DNA of 64,000 nucleotides from Rifleibacterium sp035352635 (GTDB lineage: Bacteria; Muiribacteriota; Ozemobacteria; Ozemobacterales; Ozemobacteraceae): the NCBI GenBank assembly GCA_035352635.1, contig DAOPYA010000004.1, positions 1 to 64,000 on the forward strand, in the 5' to 3' direction. The translations under genes were made by a program, and so were the position numbers. Positions within the stretch are counted from its first letter, which is position 1; each line of letters begins with the position of its first letter. Below the pieces are notes generated by a model, which made no database searches, was not told where the DNA came from, and saw only the letters and a program-made list of their open reading frames with translations. Positions 43,766 through 52,722 of this stretch are shown one piece after another.

Positions 43766-45211
43766 ATGGTTCAGACCGATTTTCTCAAGGCAGTTTCTCT
43801 TTTTTCAGAGCTTTCAGATGATGAACTTCGCAATGTCAGCCAGCAGGCTGAAGTCGTTAACTTTGTTCGCGATGCCTTTATCTGCAAAGAAGGGCAGCAG
43901 GCTGATTCTATGTTTATCATCAAATCCGGCATCGTTCAGATTTTCTGTGACGATGGCAAAAGTGGCCGCAAAATTCTGACCCATCTTAAGCTGGGCGAAT
44001 ATTTTGGAGAAATGGCTCTGCTCACCGAAGAACCGCGAACTGCCTCGGCGGTAGCGCTTGCTGAAACTGAAGTAATCAGACTGAAAAAAGACAGTTTTCA
44101 CAATCTGCTCAAAACAACTCCCGGTGTCTCTTTGAGCATCATCAGAACCCTCTGCAATCGCCTGTCAAAAACCAACATTGGCTCGGCGCAAACGAAGATG
44201 CACAATGTCTATGCGGTTCTTGGCCCCGACACTGCCTCAGGCAAAAGCCTTTTTGCCCGCAACCTGGCAATGGCGATGCAGAAGGAACTTGGCTGCGACG
44301 TTTTTCTTTATGACCCGAACCTGCGCGACGACCGGGTCGCCAGAAGCCTTGGCGTTGAACAGCATTCGCGAATAATTGACGAACTTCTCGACCGCGAAAA
44401 GATTACCGACCTGAAAAAATATGTAGTTAAAACCGCTTGCGGTCTGCTGACCTTATTGCCACAAGAAAACGGTCTAACCGATGTGCGCCTGAAGGAATTT
44501 CATACCTTTTCACTGATGCAATCAGTAATGGAACATTACGAATATGTAGTAGTCGATTCAAGCTCGATGTTCACCAAGGTTACCAAAGAAATTGTGCAGA
44601 ATTGTGACAAAATTGTCTATCTCATTTCGAGCAAAAACGTTTCAATTGCCGGTCTTATGGATCATTTCGACGAAACGCGACGCGGCTGGAAAGTGGCGCC
44701 TGAAAAAATAGTTTTCGGGGTAAACCACATGACCGATGATCGCACCCAGGAAAGCCTGATCACCGAGAAAGACCATGAGCGCATCAGCTTCGAAATCCCA
44801 TTCAGCAAAGAACTAAAAGGCAAAAGAGATCCCGAGCACGAGTTGCTGATTCAAAAAGATCCCGGTCACCCGATGAGCAAGATCTGCAGCCAGCAATCTC
44901 TGAAGATTCTCTTCGATCAGACCATAGGGCTGTTTCTGCCAACTTTTGATGATGAACCGGCCAGGGCTGGTCTGGCAAAACGCTGGCTCGAAAGCGGCGT
45001 TGCCGAGTTTTCCCAGACCCTCAAAAAAGTTGAAGTTCTTGGCCCGGTTACCCGCCAGGGCAGACTTTATCATATTCTCACCGGTCATACCTCAAAGTGG
45101 AGCCTGAACGAGCAGGTCGTAAAAATTGTTGATTTTTCGAACCGCTTTAAAAAGGAATTCGATGTCAGCAGCCTGATTCTCTCGCTGAACACCCAGGAAA
45201 GCATCATCTGA
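43766..45211 (+). CDS. cyclic-nucleotide-binding domain fused to CpaE/MinD-like domain
   Basis: About 481 residues from ATG 43766, which has GAGGAG 5 bases upstream. Residues 5-125 are a cNMP-binding domain with the ligand cassette GEYFGEMALLTEEPRTASA (Glu 82 and Arg 91 kept), so cAMP or cGMP binding is plausible. Residues 145-380 follow the MinD/CpaE fold: Walker A-like DTASGKS (155-161) lacking the signature first Lys, strand VFLYDPNLRDD, and Walker B-like YVVVDSSSMF. The C-terminal 90 residues are a small extra domain. No helix-turn-helix is present, so it is not a Crp transcription factor. It may link cyclic nucleotide level to pilus or polar protein placement (inference). Confidence 0.85.
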   Translation: MVQTDFLKAVSLFSELSDDELRNVSQQAEVVNFVRDAFICKEGQQADSMFIIKSGIVQIFCDDGKSGRKILTHLKLGEYFGEMALLTEEPRTASAVALAETEVIRLKKDSFHNLLKTTPGVSLSIIRTLCNRLSKTNIGSAQTKMHNVYAVLGPDTASGKSLFARNLAMAMQKELGCDVFLYDPNLRDDRVARSLGVEQHSRIIDELLDREKITDLKKYVVKTACGLLTLLPQENGLTDVRLKEFHTFSLMQSVMEHYEYVVVDSSSMFTKVTKEIVQNCDKIVYLISSKNVSIAGLMDHFDETRRGWKVAPEKIVFGVNHMTDDRTQESLITEKDHERISFEIPFSKELKGKRDPEHELLIQKDPGHPMSKICSQQSLKILFDQTIGLFLPTFDDEPARAGLAKRWLESGVAEFSQTLKKVEVLGPVTRQGRLYHILTGHTSKWSLNEQVVKIVDFSNRFKKEFDVSSLILSLNTQESII

Positions 45212-45220
45212 GGCTATTAC

Positions 45221-45261
45221 AAAAACCCGCAGCCTTGGTCAAACCGGGTTGCGGGTTTTTT
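45221..45261. terminator. bidirectional rho-independent terminator
   Basis: AAAAACCCGCA (45221-45231) pairs with TGCGGGTTTTT (45250-45260), with T runs on both sides. It separates the cNMP/CpaE gene from the convergent M48 gene. Confidence 0.8.
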
Positions 45262-45262
45262 C

Positions 45263-46531
45263 TTACCTGCTTTTGTTTTCAATTGGTTCATACTGTTCGG
45301 CTGCCTTGATTCTCTCAATGGCCGGCGGGTGTGAATAAAGCCAGAAAACCCGGAGCGGGTGCGGAAGCAGGTCAGAACGATTATCACGGGCCAACCTGAC
45401 CTGGGCATCCTGATAGACGCTGCGTAATCCGGTCAGTTCAAGGGAAACGCGGTCGGCTTGCCGTTCCATTATCTGACTGATCTGGCTTTCAAATGGAACC
45501 GTAAAAAGTTGCAATATGGTTGCCATGAGCAGCAGAAACGGCAGGTTTTGCGCGGCGCTGACATCACCAAGACCAAACCAGCTCACAGCGGCAAACCCAG
45601 GAAACAGGCGTTGATAAAGCAACCCGGCCAGCAGCATGCCTGATACTCCCAGAGCCAAGCCCCAGGCAACATGATTGTATTGCCAGTGACCGGCCTCATG
45701 AGCGAAGATCAGGGCCGCCTCGTCAGGCGTATGACTCTTAATGAGATTATCATAAAGAACAATTCTTCTGAAGCGGCCAACCCCGGTAAAATAGGCATTT
45801 GTATGCTTTGAATACCGGCTCTCATCAATAACATATATTTCATTAACCGCCATTCCGGCTCGGGCAGCCATTTCGAGCAGACGCTCGCGAAAAGGCCCGG
45901 CTTCAAGCGGTTTTTGCTCATAAAAAAGCGGTGTGATAATCATTGGCGCCAAAAGTGTGATCGCCAGGGCAAACCCGCCCATCGCCAGAGGCAACAGCAG
46001 TGGCCAACGCTCCGGCAGCCAGCGCATAACCGTAAGCAGCAGCAGAAACCCCGCTGTTTCAAAACCAACGCCAATCACCAGGCTTTTAAGATATTTCAAA
46101 AACCAGCCGCCGAACCCTACGGTTGAAAACCCGGATTCAGTTTCGCGCCAATGACCAAAATACAGGTCAGACGGAAAAGACAACAGTTGCACGATCAGCA
46201 GAAAAACGATGATAAAAGCAAGATCAGCACGCAGAATTCCGGGGCCGCAAATAAGACTGACTCTCTGCCATAAGGTATTTGCCAGGCCTGATTTAACCAG
46301 AACAACCAGAATGGCGACAAAAACAACTCCATAAATAGCCCTGAACCAGAAACCTTTGAGGGCATACGCACGGCCCGCGTCAATATCAGTCTGAGTAAAA
46401 AATTTTAATAATTCCCCGGTGGCCGCCGGGTCAGCATTGCCGATATATTGACAACCAAGCAGCAGACTGCGCAATAAAAACCATGAGAACAAAGCAAGCC
46501 AGAACAATTTTTCAATTTTTTCAGGTGTCAT
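45263..46531 (-). CDS. M48-family membrane metalloprotease (Ste24/CAAX-protease-like)
   Basis: 422 residues with about seven hydrophobic segments. The zinc motif HEAGH (about residues 276-280, LIFAHEAGHWQYNH) is complete, with the third ligand Glu in the MERQADRVSLEL segment. The N-terminal domain resembles eukaryotic Ste24/FACE-1 proteases more than short HtpX. It would cut membrane or misfolded envelope proteins. There is no clear Shine-Dalgarno. Confidence 0.9.
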   Translation of the reverse strand: MTPEKIEKLFWLALFSWFLLRSLLLGCQYIGNADPAATGELLKFFTQTDIDAGRAYALKGFWFRAIYGVVFVAILVVLVKSGLANTLWQRVSLICGPGILRADLAFIIVFLLIVQLLSFPSDLYFGHWRETESGFSTVGFGGWFLKYLKSLVIGVGFETAGFLLLLTVMRWLPERWPLLLPLAMGGFALAITLLAPMIITPLFYEQKPLEAGPFRERLLEMAARAGMAVNEIYVIDESRYSKHTNAYFTGVGRFRRIVLYDNLIKSHTPDEAALIFAHEAGHWQYNHVAWGLALGVSGMLLAGLLYQRLFPGFAAVSWFGLGDVSAAQNLPFLLLMATILQLFTVPFESQISQIMERQADRVSLELTGLRSVYQDAQVRLARDNRSDLLPHPLRVFWLYSHPPAIERIKAAEQYEPIENKSR

Positions 46532-46570
46532 ATTTTCAATCTATTTTCTGTTTAACTGTTAGTCAAGAAA

Positions 46571-46579
46571 TGTTAAATT
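46571..46579 (+). promoter_or_regulatory. extended -10 promoter set close to the ATG
   Basis: TGT then TAAATT; seven bases lie between it and ATG 46587. This is the third case in the window of a -10 box directly before a start codon with no Shine-Dalgarno. Confidence 0.4.
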
Positions 46580-46586
46580 CATCATT

Positions 46587-46868
46587 ATGAAAAAACTGGA
46601 CTCCATGACCAAAAAACTGGTAACCAGAACTCTGAACGCTCAGGGGGCGAACCTTCAGAACCGCCTGCCACCTTTGCAGCGCCCTGGTGCCAAGCCCGGT
46701 GAACCGGCACGCATTAACTGCCATGAGTGCCAGTTCTTTTATATCACCTGGCAACCCTCGACACCCTATGGCTGCAAGGGGCACGGTTTCAAGTCGGCCC
46801 AAATCCCCTCTATGGTGGTCTTTTCAACCTCCGGAGAGCATTGCCTGCTGTTTCGCCACAAAGCCTGA
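46587..46868 (+). CDS. small conserved Cys-rich protein, probable metal binder
   Basis: 93 residues. The C-terminal half has INCHECQFFYITWQPSTPYG, then CKGHGFKSAQIPS and CLLF: a CxxC pair with two further Cys, which fits a zinc site. Small proteins of this pattern are scattered in bacterial genomes and sometimes carry the automatic name uracil-DNA glycosylase, without the glycosylase motifs; I would not use that name. The start may be Met 1 or Met 7; no Shine-Dalgarno. A 190-base gap follows, so it is probably monocistronic. Confidence 0.7.
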   Translation: MKKLDSMTKKLVTRTLNAQGANLQNRLPPLQRPGAKPGEPARINCHECQFFYITWQPSTPYGCKGHGFKSAQIPSMVVFSTSGEHCLLFRHKA

Positions 46869-46881
46869 ACCCATTATTTAA

Positions 46882-46910
46882 TTGCATCGCAGCCGAGAAT
46901 ATGTTATTCT
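46882..46910 (+). promoter_or_regulatory. candidate promoter upstream of murC
   Basis: TTGCAT (46882-46887), 17-base spacer, TATTCT (46905-46910). It would give murC a leader of about 145 bases in which I see no riboswitch motif. Confidence 0.4.
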
Positions 46911-47060
46911 TACGGCCGGTTTTTGCAAACAACCTTCATTCCAGAAGCATTGCAACTGTCTGATTTTTTCTCTAAACCATCGGGGGCACACAGCCGATAG
47001 CTAATGAGAAAAGTTCCTGCAATAGTCAGGCAATTTGCAAGGAGGCGCAGAATAAAGCAG

Positions 47061-48476
47061 ATGACACGTCGTAACAGGATTCACTTCATTGGCATCGGCG
47101 GCGTTGGAATGAGCGGTCTTGCCAGCATCTACCTCAACAAGGGCTACAAGATTTCAGGTTCCGACCTCAACGGCAACGACCGTACAGAAGAACTCAAAAG
47201 CAAAGGGGCACGTATTTTTACTGGCCACAATGCACGAAACATACCATCAGATGTCGGCAGAGTAGTTGTCTCAACAGCTATCTCCAGCGACAACCCTGAA
47301 TTAATGGCAGCTCACAAACGTGGCTTGCCGACCATTCATCGTTCTGACCTGCTGGCAGAGCTTTTCCTTGACTCAACTTGCGGCATAGCCGTTGCCGGCT
47401 GCCACGGCAAGACTACAGTCAGTTCGATGATCGCAACCATTTTAAAAACCGCCGGAAAAGATCCGACCTGCGTTGTCGGCGGTCATGTTGCTGCCCTCGG
47501 CGGCAACGCCTGCGCCGGCGCTTCGAATCTCTTTGTTGCCGAAGCCGACGAAAGCGACGCAACTTTCCTGAAATATTTCCCGCAGTTTGGCGTCATTACC
47601 AACATTGATAATGACCACATGGATCACTATTCAAGCATCGAGGCCATAATCAAAGCATTCGAACTTTTCGCCAGCCACATCTCACCCGAAGGGGCGCTGT
47701 TCATTTGCGCTGACGACCCGATCGCCCGCAACCTGAATATTCCAGAAAAGCTGCGCACCATCACCTATGGCATCACTACTGCTGCCGACCTGATGGCCGA
47801 CAATATCGACCTGCACCCGTATGGCTCGTGTTTCGATCTTATGATTGGCGGCCAGAATTATGGCCGGTTCAATCTTGAAGTGCCCGGTCGACACAATATT
47901 CTGAACGCCCTGCCGGTTATTGGTTTCTGCCTTGAAGTCGGCATGGCGCTTGAGGCTATTCAAAAAGGGTTCGACATATTTCACGGTGCCGGCCGCCGCT
48001 TCGAAATCAAGGGGCAGTTTGAAGGCATCACTGTCATTGATGACTACGGCCATCATCCGAATGAAATCAAAGCAACCCTTGAAGCCGCAACCTCTCTTGG
48101 CGCACGCCGGGTCGTGGTGGTTTTCCAGCCGCACCGTTATTCAAGAACCCTGTTTCTCTCGCAAGAATTCGGCCGCTGTTTCGACAACTGCGACAAACTG
48201 TTTATCACTGATATTTATGCCGCCTCAGAAAAGCCGATTCCCGGCGTTACCAGCAAAGTTATTCTCGATCACATGCCGGTAGCTAACCGCCGCAAAGTCA
48301 AAATGGTTAAGAACGTCGAAGACGTTAAATATCATCTGTTGAACTTTGTCGAACCCGGCGATGTCGTCTTTACCATTGGCGCCGGCAGCATTACCCAGGT
48401 CGGCCCCGAAATACTTGAGTCGATGAGAGTCCGCAGTCTCAGTTATCACGCTCTGCCCGTCAGTGCAGTTGTTTAA
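47061..48476 (+). CDS. murC: UDP-N-acetylmuramate-L-alanine ligase
   Basis: About 471 residues from ATG 47061. It adds L-Ala to UDP-MurNAc in peptidoglycan synthesis. The Rossmann start IHFIGIGGVGMSGLA, the ATP loop GCHGKTTVSS (about 113-122), NIDNDHMDHY and the C-terminal DDYGHHPNEIKATL are all MurC-specific. The frame is open to ATG 47004, giving a basic 19-residue extension (MRKVPAIVRQFARRRRIKQ). AGGAGG sits 15 bases before 47061, which is long, so the start is not fully certain. No other mur gene is nearby. Confidence 0.93.
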   Translation: MTRRNRIHFIGIGGVGMSGLASIYLNKGYKISGSDLNGNDRTEELKSKGARIFTGHNARNIPSDVGRVVVSTAISSDNPELMAAHKRGLPTIHRSDLLAELFLDSTCGIAVAGCHGKTTVSSMIATILKTAGKDPTCVVGGHVAALGGNACAGASNLFVAEADESDATFLKYFPQFGVITNIDNDHMDHYSSIEAIIKAFELFASHISPEGALFICADDPIARNLNIPEKLRTITYGITTAADLMADNIDLHPYGSCFDLMIGGQNYGRFNLEVPGRHNILNALPVIGFCLEVGMALEAIQKGFDIFHGAGRRFEIKGQFEGITVIDDYGHHPNEIKATLEAATSLGARRVVVVFQPHRYSRTLFLSQEFGRCFDNCDKLFITDIYAASEKPIPGVTSKVILDHMPVANRRKVKMVKNVEDVKYHLLNFVEPGDVVFTIGAGSITQVGPEILESMRVRSLSYHALPVSAVV

Positions 48477-48481
48477 GCACT

Positions 48482-48595
48482 ATGACCATAATTACCACCC
48501 TGTTTCTCTTCAGCGTCGCTGTTGTTTTAACCCGCGCCACCGTCGCACTGGGCTTTAAAATTCTCGATGTAATAAAAGCCAGATACGGTTCCTGA
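48482..48595 (+). CDS. possible 37-residue membrane peptide
   Basis: It starts 5 bases after the murC stop. One hydrophobic helix (TLFLFSVAVVLTRATVALGF) is followed by a short basic end (KILDVIKARYGS). There is no Shine-Dalgarno, so expression would depend on murC. Weak case; it could be chance. Confidence 0.35.
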   Translation: MTIITTLFLFSVAVVLTRATVALGFKILDVIKARYGS

Positions 48596-48609
48596 AAACC
48601 CGAGCCATT

Positions 48610-48659
48610 AAAAAGCCCGGCGACCGACTCTCTCGTGAGTCAATCGCCGGGCTTTTTTT
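48610..48659. terminator. bidirectional rho-independent terminator
   Basis: AAAAGCCCGGCGA (48611-48623) pairs with TCGCCGGGCTTTT (48644-48656), with an inner GACTC/GAGTC stem and T runs on both sides. It separates murC and the convergent M16 gene. Confidence 0.85.
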
Positions 48660-48668
48660 CAGTTTGCA

Positions 48669-51206
48669 TCAGGGGGCTGTTATAGCCACTGCATAAGAAC
48701 CACTGGCCAGCATATACTGTCTGGCCGCCTGCGTTACCAGTTCTGGGGTAGCTGAAGCCAGTATCTGCGGGTAGCGCCGATAAAAATCAAAACCCCTGCC
48801 CAGCAGCTCATCTGAAGCGAAGTTTTCAGCCAAAGACTGATTGTCAGCAAGCGAAAGCGCATATTGCCCAACCAGAAATTTCCTCGCCAGCTCAAATTCT
48901 TCGGCGCTGAAACCGTTTTTGAAAGCTTCAACCTCAGCAAGCAATTTGGCAGATGCCTCAGACGCCCTGGCAGGTGAAGTTACCGCCGTTGCAAGAAAAT
49001 AGCCGGTATTGGCCATGCCGGTATTGAAGGCCCAGCTTGAAAAAGCCACCGCATCGCGGTCGCGCAGATTTCTGATTAACCTTGAATTGCTGCCGCCCGA
49101 AAGAATGGTCTGGGCAATTTCGAGAGCGGCGCAGCGTTCATCCGAAATCGGCAGGGTGCGGCTCACATAAACAATCTGAGCCTGCTCAATGTTCTTCTTC
49201 ACGGCAACCTCAATGGGGCCCTTGACCTCTTTCAGTTCAAAATTTCCGGTTTCACGGGGCTGTTTCGATGAAAACCTGGCAAAATTGCGCAGCAGCCATT
49301 CCCGGGTTTCTTTGGAATAAAAATCACCTACAATGGCCACCACAATGTTACCACCAACATAATTCTCTGAATGAAAATCAACGAGATCCTGACGCTTGAT
49401 GCGCCGCACATCATCAAGGCGGCCATAATTTGAGTAACTGATCGGCGTTTCAGGAAAAATAGCCATCAAAGCCTGCTGGGTGGTATGCTTATAGACATCT
49501 TCTTCTTCAAGGCGTATCTGCTCTTCGATCTGGGTTTTCATGTTATCGAGCCCGGACGACGGAAAATCTGGATTTTCGAGAATGTCGAGAAACAGTTCGA
49601 GGGAGCTGTTAAAATTTTCAGAAAGCGTCTGAAGACTGAAAGTGACAAAGCTCTTGCTGGTCTGCGATGAATACTTTGAGCCCATGGAAGCAAGTGCTGA
49701 TGCCAGTTCGCTGCCACTCATTTTTTTGGTGCCCCTGATCAGCATCTCGGCCGTCAGATTAGCCAAACCGCCTTCGCGTTTATCTTCAAGCATTCCACCA
49801 GCGGCAACCTTGGCGACGACTGCCACCACCGGCGAACTATGGTTTTCTTTTAAAATGATCTTGACGCCGTTATCGAGAGTCAACATTTCGGGCAAAGCGT
49901 CGTCAGCAGCAGCCTTTGGTTCGAGCCGGGCAATCGTCAGATTGTTGTCGTTAAGGTATTCTGAAGCAACCCGCCTGATGTCTTCAAGGTTTACGGCGCG
50001 AATATTGTCGGCAAATGATTCAGAATCACGGATATCAGAGAGCATGGCAAAGTGCCCGAAATTGGCAGCCTGGTTTTCTGCGGTTTCACGGCCAAAATAG
50101 TCGTCGGCAATGATCTGCTGGCGGGCTTTTTCAATCTCTTCGTTACTTATTTCTCCATCAAGCAGGCGATAAACAATGCTGCGGGCCGCATCAACAAACT
50201 GTTTGGCTTTCCCTGGCGTTGTGACGCCACCAACCTGAAAGAGCATCGGATACTGACTTGAATAATACCCAGCACCTGCCGACAGGGCAATCTGGCGATC
50301 ATCAACAAGTTCCTTCCAGAGCCAGCTCGAAGTGCCCCCGCCAATCATTCTGGCAATCAGGTAGAGCGGAAACCGGTCAACACTCTCAACCCCCGGGACC
50401 CGCCAGCCAATTCTGATGTAAGTATTGGTGATATCAGCAGTCTCGACCTTGACGCGCATACCCTTCTGCGGGGGTTCCTGAAGAGGTTTCTGCAAAGGGG
50501 CCTCAGCTCTTGGAACCTGGCCGGCGAACTTCTTAACCAGTTCGATGGTCAATGCCGAATCAACATCGCCGGTGACAATTAACCACATATTTGCAGGAAC
50601 ATAGAATTTTTTATAGAAGTTAACCAGCTTCTCGCGGGTCACCTGTTCGATTATCTGACGGTAGCCAATGATCGGGTGACGATAAGGATGAACTTTAAAG
50701 GCTTCTTCCATCAGAAGTTGCACAACCCGATTGTTGGGATTACCTGATGAAACAATTGTTTCTTCAAGAATGGCCCTGGTTTCGGCAACCAGATCGCCGG
50801 CTTCAAGGGCGCTGTTAAAAACGGCATCCACAAGAATCTCAAGCATCTTTTCCTGATAAACCGAAGCACCGGTCAGCGAAAAACTGGTGTAATCATTGGC
50901 TGTGAATGAAGAATGACGCGACCCGGTCATTCTGATCTCATTCTCGAGGGCAGCGGCCGGAAAACGCCCTGAACCCTTGAAAATCAGCCTTTCAAGCAGA
51001 TGCGCGTAGCCTTCTTCACCGGGTTGTTCGTTCACTGAACCGGCCTTAACCCACAAATTAACCGCTACGACAGGCGAAGCCCGCATTGGCCTGATAAAAA
51101 CATTCAGGCCATTTTCAAGAGTGAAAACCTGCCCGGCATCAATCTGAGCAAAACTGCACTGTGCCAGAAGCACAAAAGCAAGCATTAATCTGATAATAAG
51201 TTTCAT
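48669..51206 (-). CDS. exported tandem M16-family protein with altered zinc motif
   Basis: 845 residues: signal peptide (cut near CSFA-QI, residue 20), then two M16 repeats (about 25-430 and 435-845). The first half has the sequence AHLLERLIFKGSG, so the zinc motif is HLLER (69-73) instead of HxxEH: the second His is Arg. The distal Glu segment (ETRAILEETIVSSGN) is still there. The second half, as is usual in M16, has no motif (NLTAEMLIRGTK). Unless another residue replaces the lost ligand, the enzyme would lack peptidase activity, so it may be a chaperone-like or regulatory paralogue. GAGGAG precedes the ATG. It stands alone between a terminator and a divergent SLH gene. Confidence 0.88.
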   Translation of the reverse strand: MKLIIRLMLAFVLLAQCSFAQIDAGQVFTLENGLNVFIRPMRASPVVAVNLWVKAGSVNEQPGEEGYAHLLERLIFKGSGRFPAAALENEIRMTGSRHSSFTANDYTSFSLTGASVYQEKMLEILVDAVFNSALEAGDLVAETRAILEETIVSSGNPNNRVVQLLMEEAFKVHPYRHPIIGYRQIIEQVTREKLVNFYKKFYVPANMWLIVTGDVDSALTIELVKKFAGQVPRAEAPLQKPLQEPPQKGMRVKVETADITNTYIRIGWRVPGVESVDRFPLYLIARMIGGGTSSWLWKELVDDRQIALSAGAGYYSSQYPMLFQVGGVTTPGKAKQFVDAARSIVYRLLDGEISNEEIEKARQQIIADDYFGRETAENQAANFGHFAMLSDIRDSESFADNIRAVNLEDIRRVASEYLNDNNLTIARLEPKAAADDALPEMLTLDNGVKIILKENHSSPVVAVVAKVAAGGMLEDKREGGLANLTAEMLIRGTKKMSGSELASALASMGSKYSSQTSKSFVTFSLQTLSENFNSSLELFLDILENPDFPSSGLDNMKTQIEEQIRLEEEDVYKHTTQQALMAIFPETPISYSNYGRLDDVRRIKRQDLVDFHSENYVGGNIVVAIVGDFYSKETREWLLRNFARFSSKQPRETGNFELKEVKGPIEVAVKKNIEQAQIVYVSRTLPISDERCAALEIAQTILSGGSNSRLIRNLRDRDAVAFSSWAFNTGMANTGYFLATAVTSPARASEASAKLLAEVEAFKNGFSAEEFELARKFLVGQYALSLADNQSLAENFASDELLGRGFDFYRRYPQILASATPELVTQAARQYMLASGSYAVAITAP

Positions 51207-51460
51207 TCATGCACTCTCCTCGGTAATCTGGGCAACATTCTACCACCAGCATCGCCGATAGCCAACTTATTGATAACCGTGCAAATGAAAACTCCTGCGG
51301 CTGACATGCCGGGCCGTTGAACAGACTCAACTTTGTTTTTGCACAACTCACTAATTCAAGTGCGTGGCAGCAAAATGCAATAAAAACAAGGCACACCTCA
51401 ATGAAACGAACATTGATGCCGATGAGTTCACTAAAGATATAAATTCTGGAGCGCAAACTG

Positions 51461-52705
51461 ATGTTAAAAAGTAACCGCTGTTTTCTTCTAGGTGTAATAA
51501 CCGCATCTTTTCTGCTGACCATATTTGCCGGCAACCACCTCTTTCAGATGGTAATTGCCGGTGATAACGGCAGTCTTCCAAGAGAATTGCGCCTGGGCGC
51601 TGAACTTGGGTTGATCGGCCAGACCCAGTTAACCAGAGCGCGACTCAACCGTTCTGTCAGCCAGCTGGACTTTGGCGAAAAACTGTCAATGTCATTAGAA
51701 CTGCTTGGTTTCGAGCACACCGGCATTAAAAATCTTATCAGCCATGGTTTGCTGCCGGCCAGAGGCCTGCAAAATCAGATGACTCGCAAAGATGCGCTTG
51801 AAACCCTGGCAAGAACCTGCGCCGCGCTCAAAGACGCTGGCCTGATAAATCTGGCAGACAACGATGCCCGCAATTACAGCGATTACCGCATTCCCGAAAA
51901 ATATCGCCACGCCGTGACTTATCTGCAGAAAAAATACGTGGTTCGAGGTTTTCCAGATGGCTCAATGGGCAGCAGTCGAAAGCTTTCGCTGCGCGAAGCA
52001 GTATTCTTCGTCTACAGGTTTTATGAAGCAGTGGCCGCCGATCTTATGGGCAGCCGTGAGAATCAGGGAATCAGCTTCGTCGATATGCCGCTGAGCCACC
52101 CGGTAATGGGCGCTGTAAAGAATCTCACCGCCGCCGGCGCCTTCGATAAAATCATTCTTCGACCAAGCTTTGATGGTGAATCGTTCATAACCGTCACCGA
52201 TTTGACCGAAATTCTCAACGGAATTTTCGCCAAAGCCGGCAAAGAAAGCGACCAGATCCGACTGAAAACAATCTTTGCAGATACTAATGCTTCATCCTTT
52301 GGCCAGCGCCGCCAACTCGCACTGGTTCTTGAATACCTTCTCGATACCTTTGCCAAAGACCGTTTGAATGCCAGCAAGATCAATTATAAGGATGTCAGCA
52401 TTGAACAGCCCGAATTCGAATCTCTGGTAAAACTCGCTGGCTGCGGTCTTACCATGGGTTACGGTGACGGCAGATTTGCCGGAACTGAAAGCCTGACATG
52501 GTTTGAGACCGTCAACCTTCTTGATGCAGTAATCAAATATTCAGCCATCGTCGCCGAACCCCCAACCAGAAAAAATCGCCTCGCGGTTAAGTCTGACATT
52601 GAAAACCTCAAAACCCTCTTGCGTGCCAAACGCGAAAAAATAAGACAGATTCTTCGGGTCGAAAAGTCTGCCGCAAGCACTGAAGAAAAAACTGCCGGGC
52701 AGTAG
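51461..52705 (+). CDS. exported SLH-domain protein
   Basis: 414 residues. A signal peptide or anchor (about 1-28) precedes three S-layer homology repeats; the clearest are VTYLQKKYVVRGFPDGSMGS, VDMPLSHPVMGAVKNLTAAG and KLAGCGLTMGYGDGRFAG. SLH domains bind cell-wall polysaccharide or, in some diderms, link the outer membrane to peptidoglycan. No enzymatic domain is attached; the basic C-terminal tail (FAXXKREKIRQI-type helix) is short. GGAG lies 10 bases upstream. Confidence 0.85.
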   Translation: MLKSNRCFLLGVITASFLLTIFAGNHLFQMVIAGDNGSLPRELRLGAELGLIGQTQLTRARLNRSVSQLDFGEKLSMSLELLGFEHTGIKNLISHGLLPARGLQNQMTRKDALETLARTCAALKDAGLINLADNDARNYSDYRIPEKYRHAVTYLQKKYVVRGFPDGSMGSSRKLSLREAVFFVYRFYEAVAADLMGSRENQGISFVDMPLSHPVMGAVKNLTAAGAFDKIILRPSFDGESFITVTDLTEILNGIFAKAGKESDQIRLKTIFADTNASSFGQRRQLALVLEYLLDTFAKDRLNASKINYKDVSIEQPEFESLVKLAGCGLTMGYGDGRFAGTESLTWFETVNLLDAVIKYSAIVAEPPTRKNRLAVKSDIENLKTLLRAKREKIRQILRVEKSAASTEEKTAGQ

Positions 52706-52722
52706 GTATTGCACGGCAACTC

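Noticed and set aside
43766..45211. Crp/Fnr transcription factor
   Set aside because: The cyclic-nucleotide domain is followed by a MinD-like domain, and no helix-turn-helix is found.
46587..46868. Label as uracil-DNA glycosylase
   Set aside because: Only a Cys pattern seen in small proteins carrying that automatic name is present; the glycosylase motifs are absent at 93 residues.
52264..52290. Possible terminator or site inside the SLH gene
   Set aside because: Short imperfect stems within a conserved coding region; nothing beyond chance.
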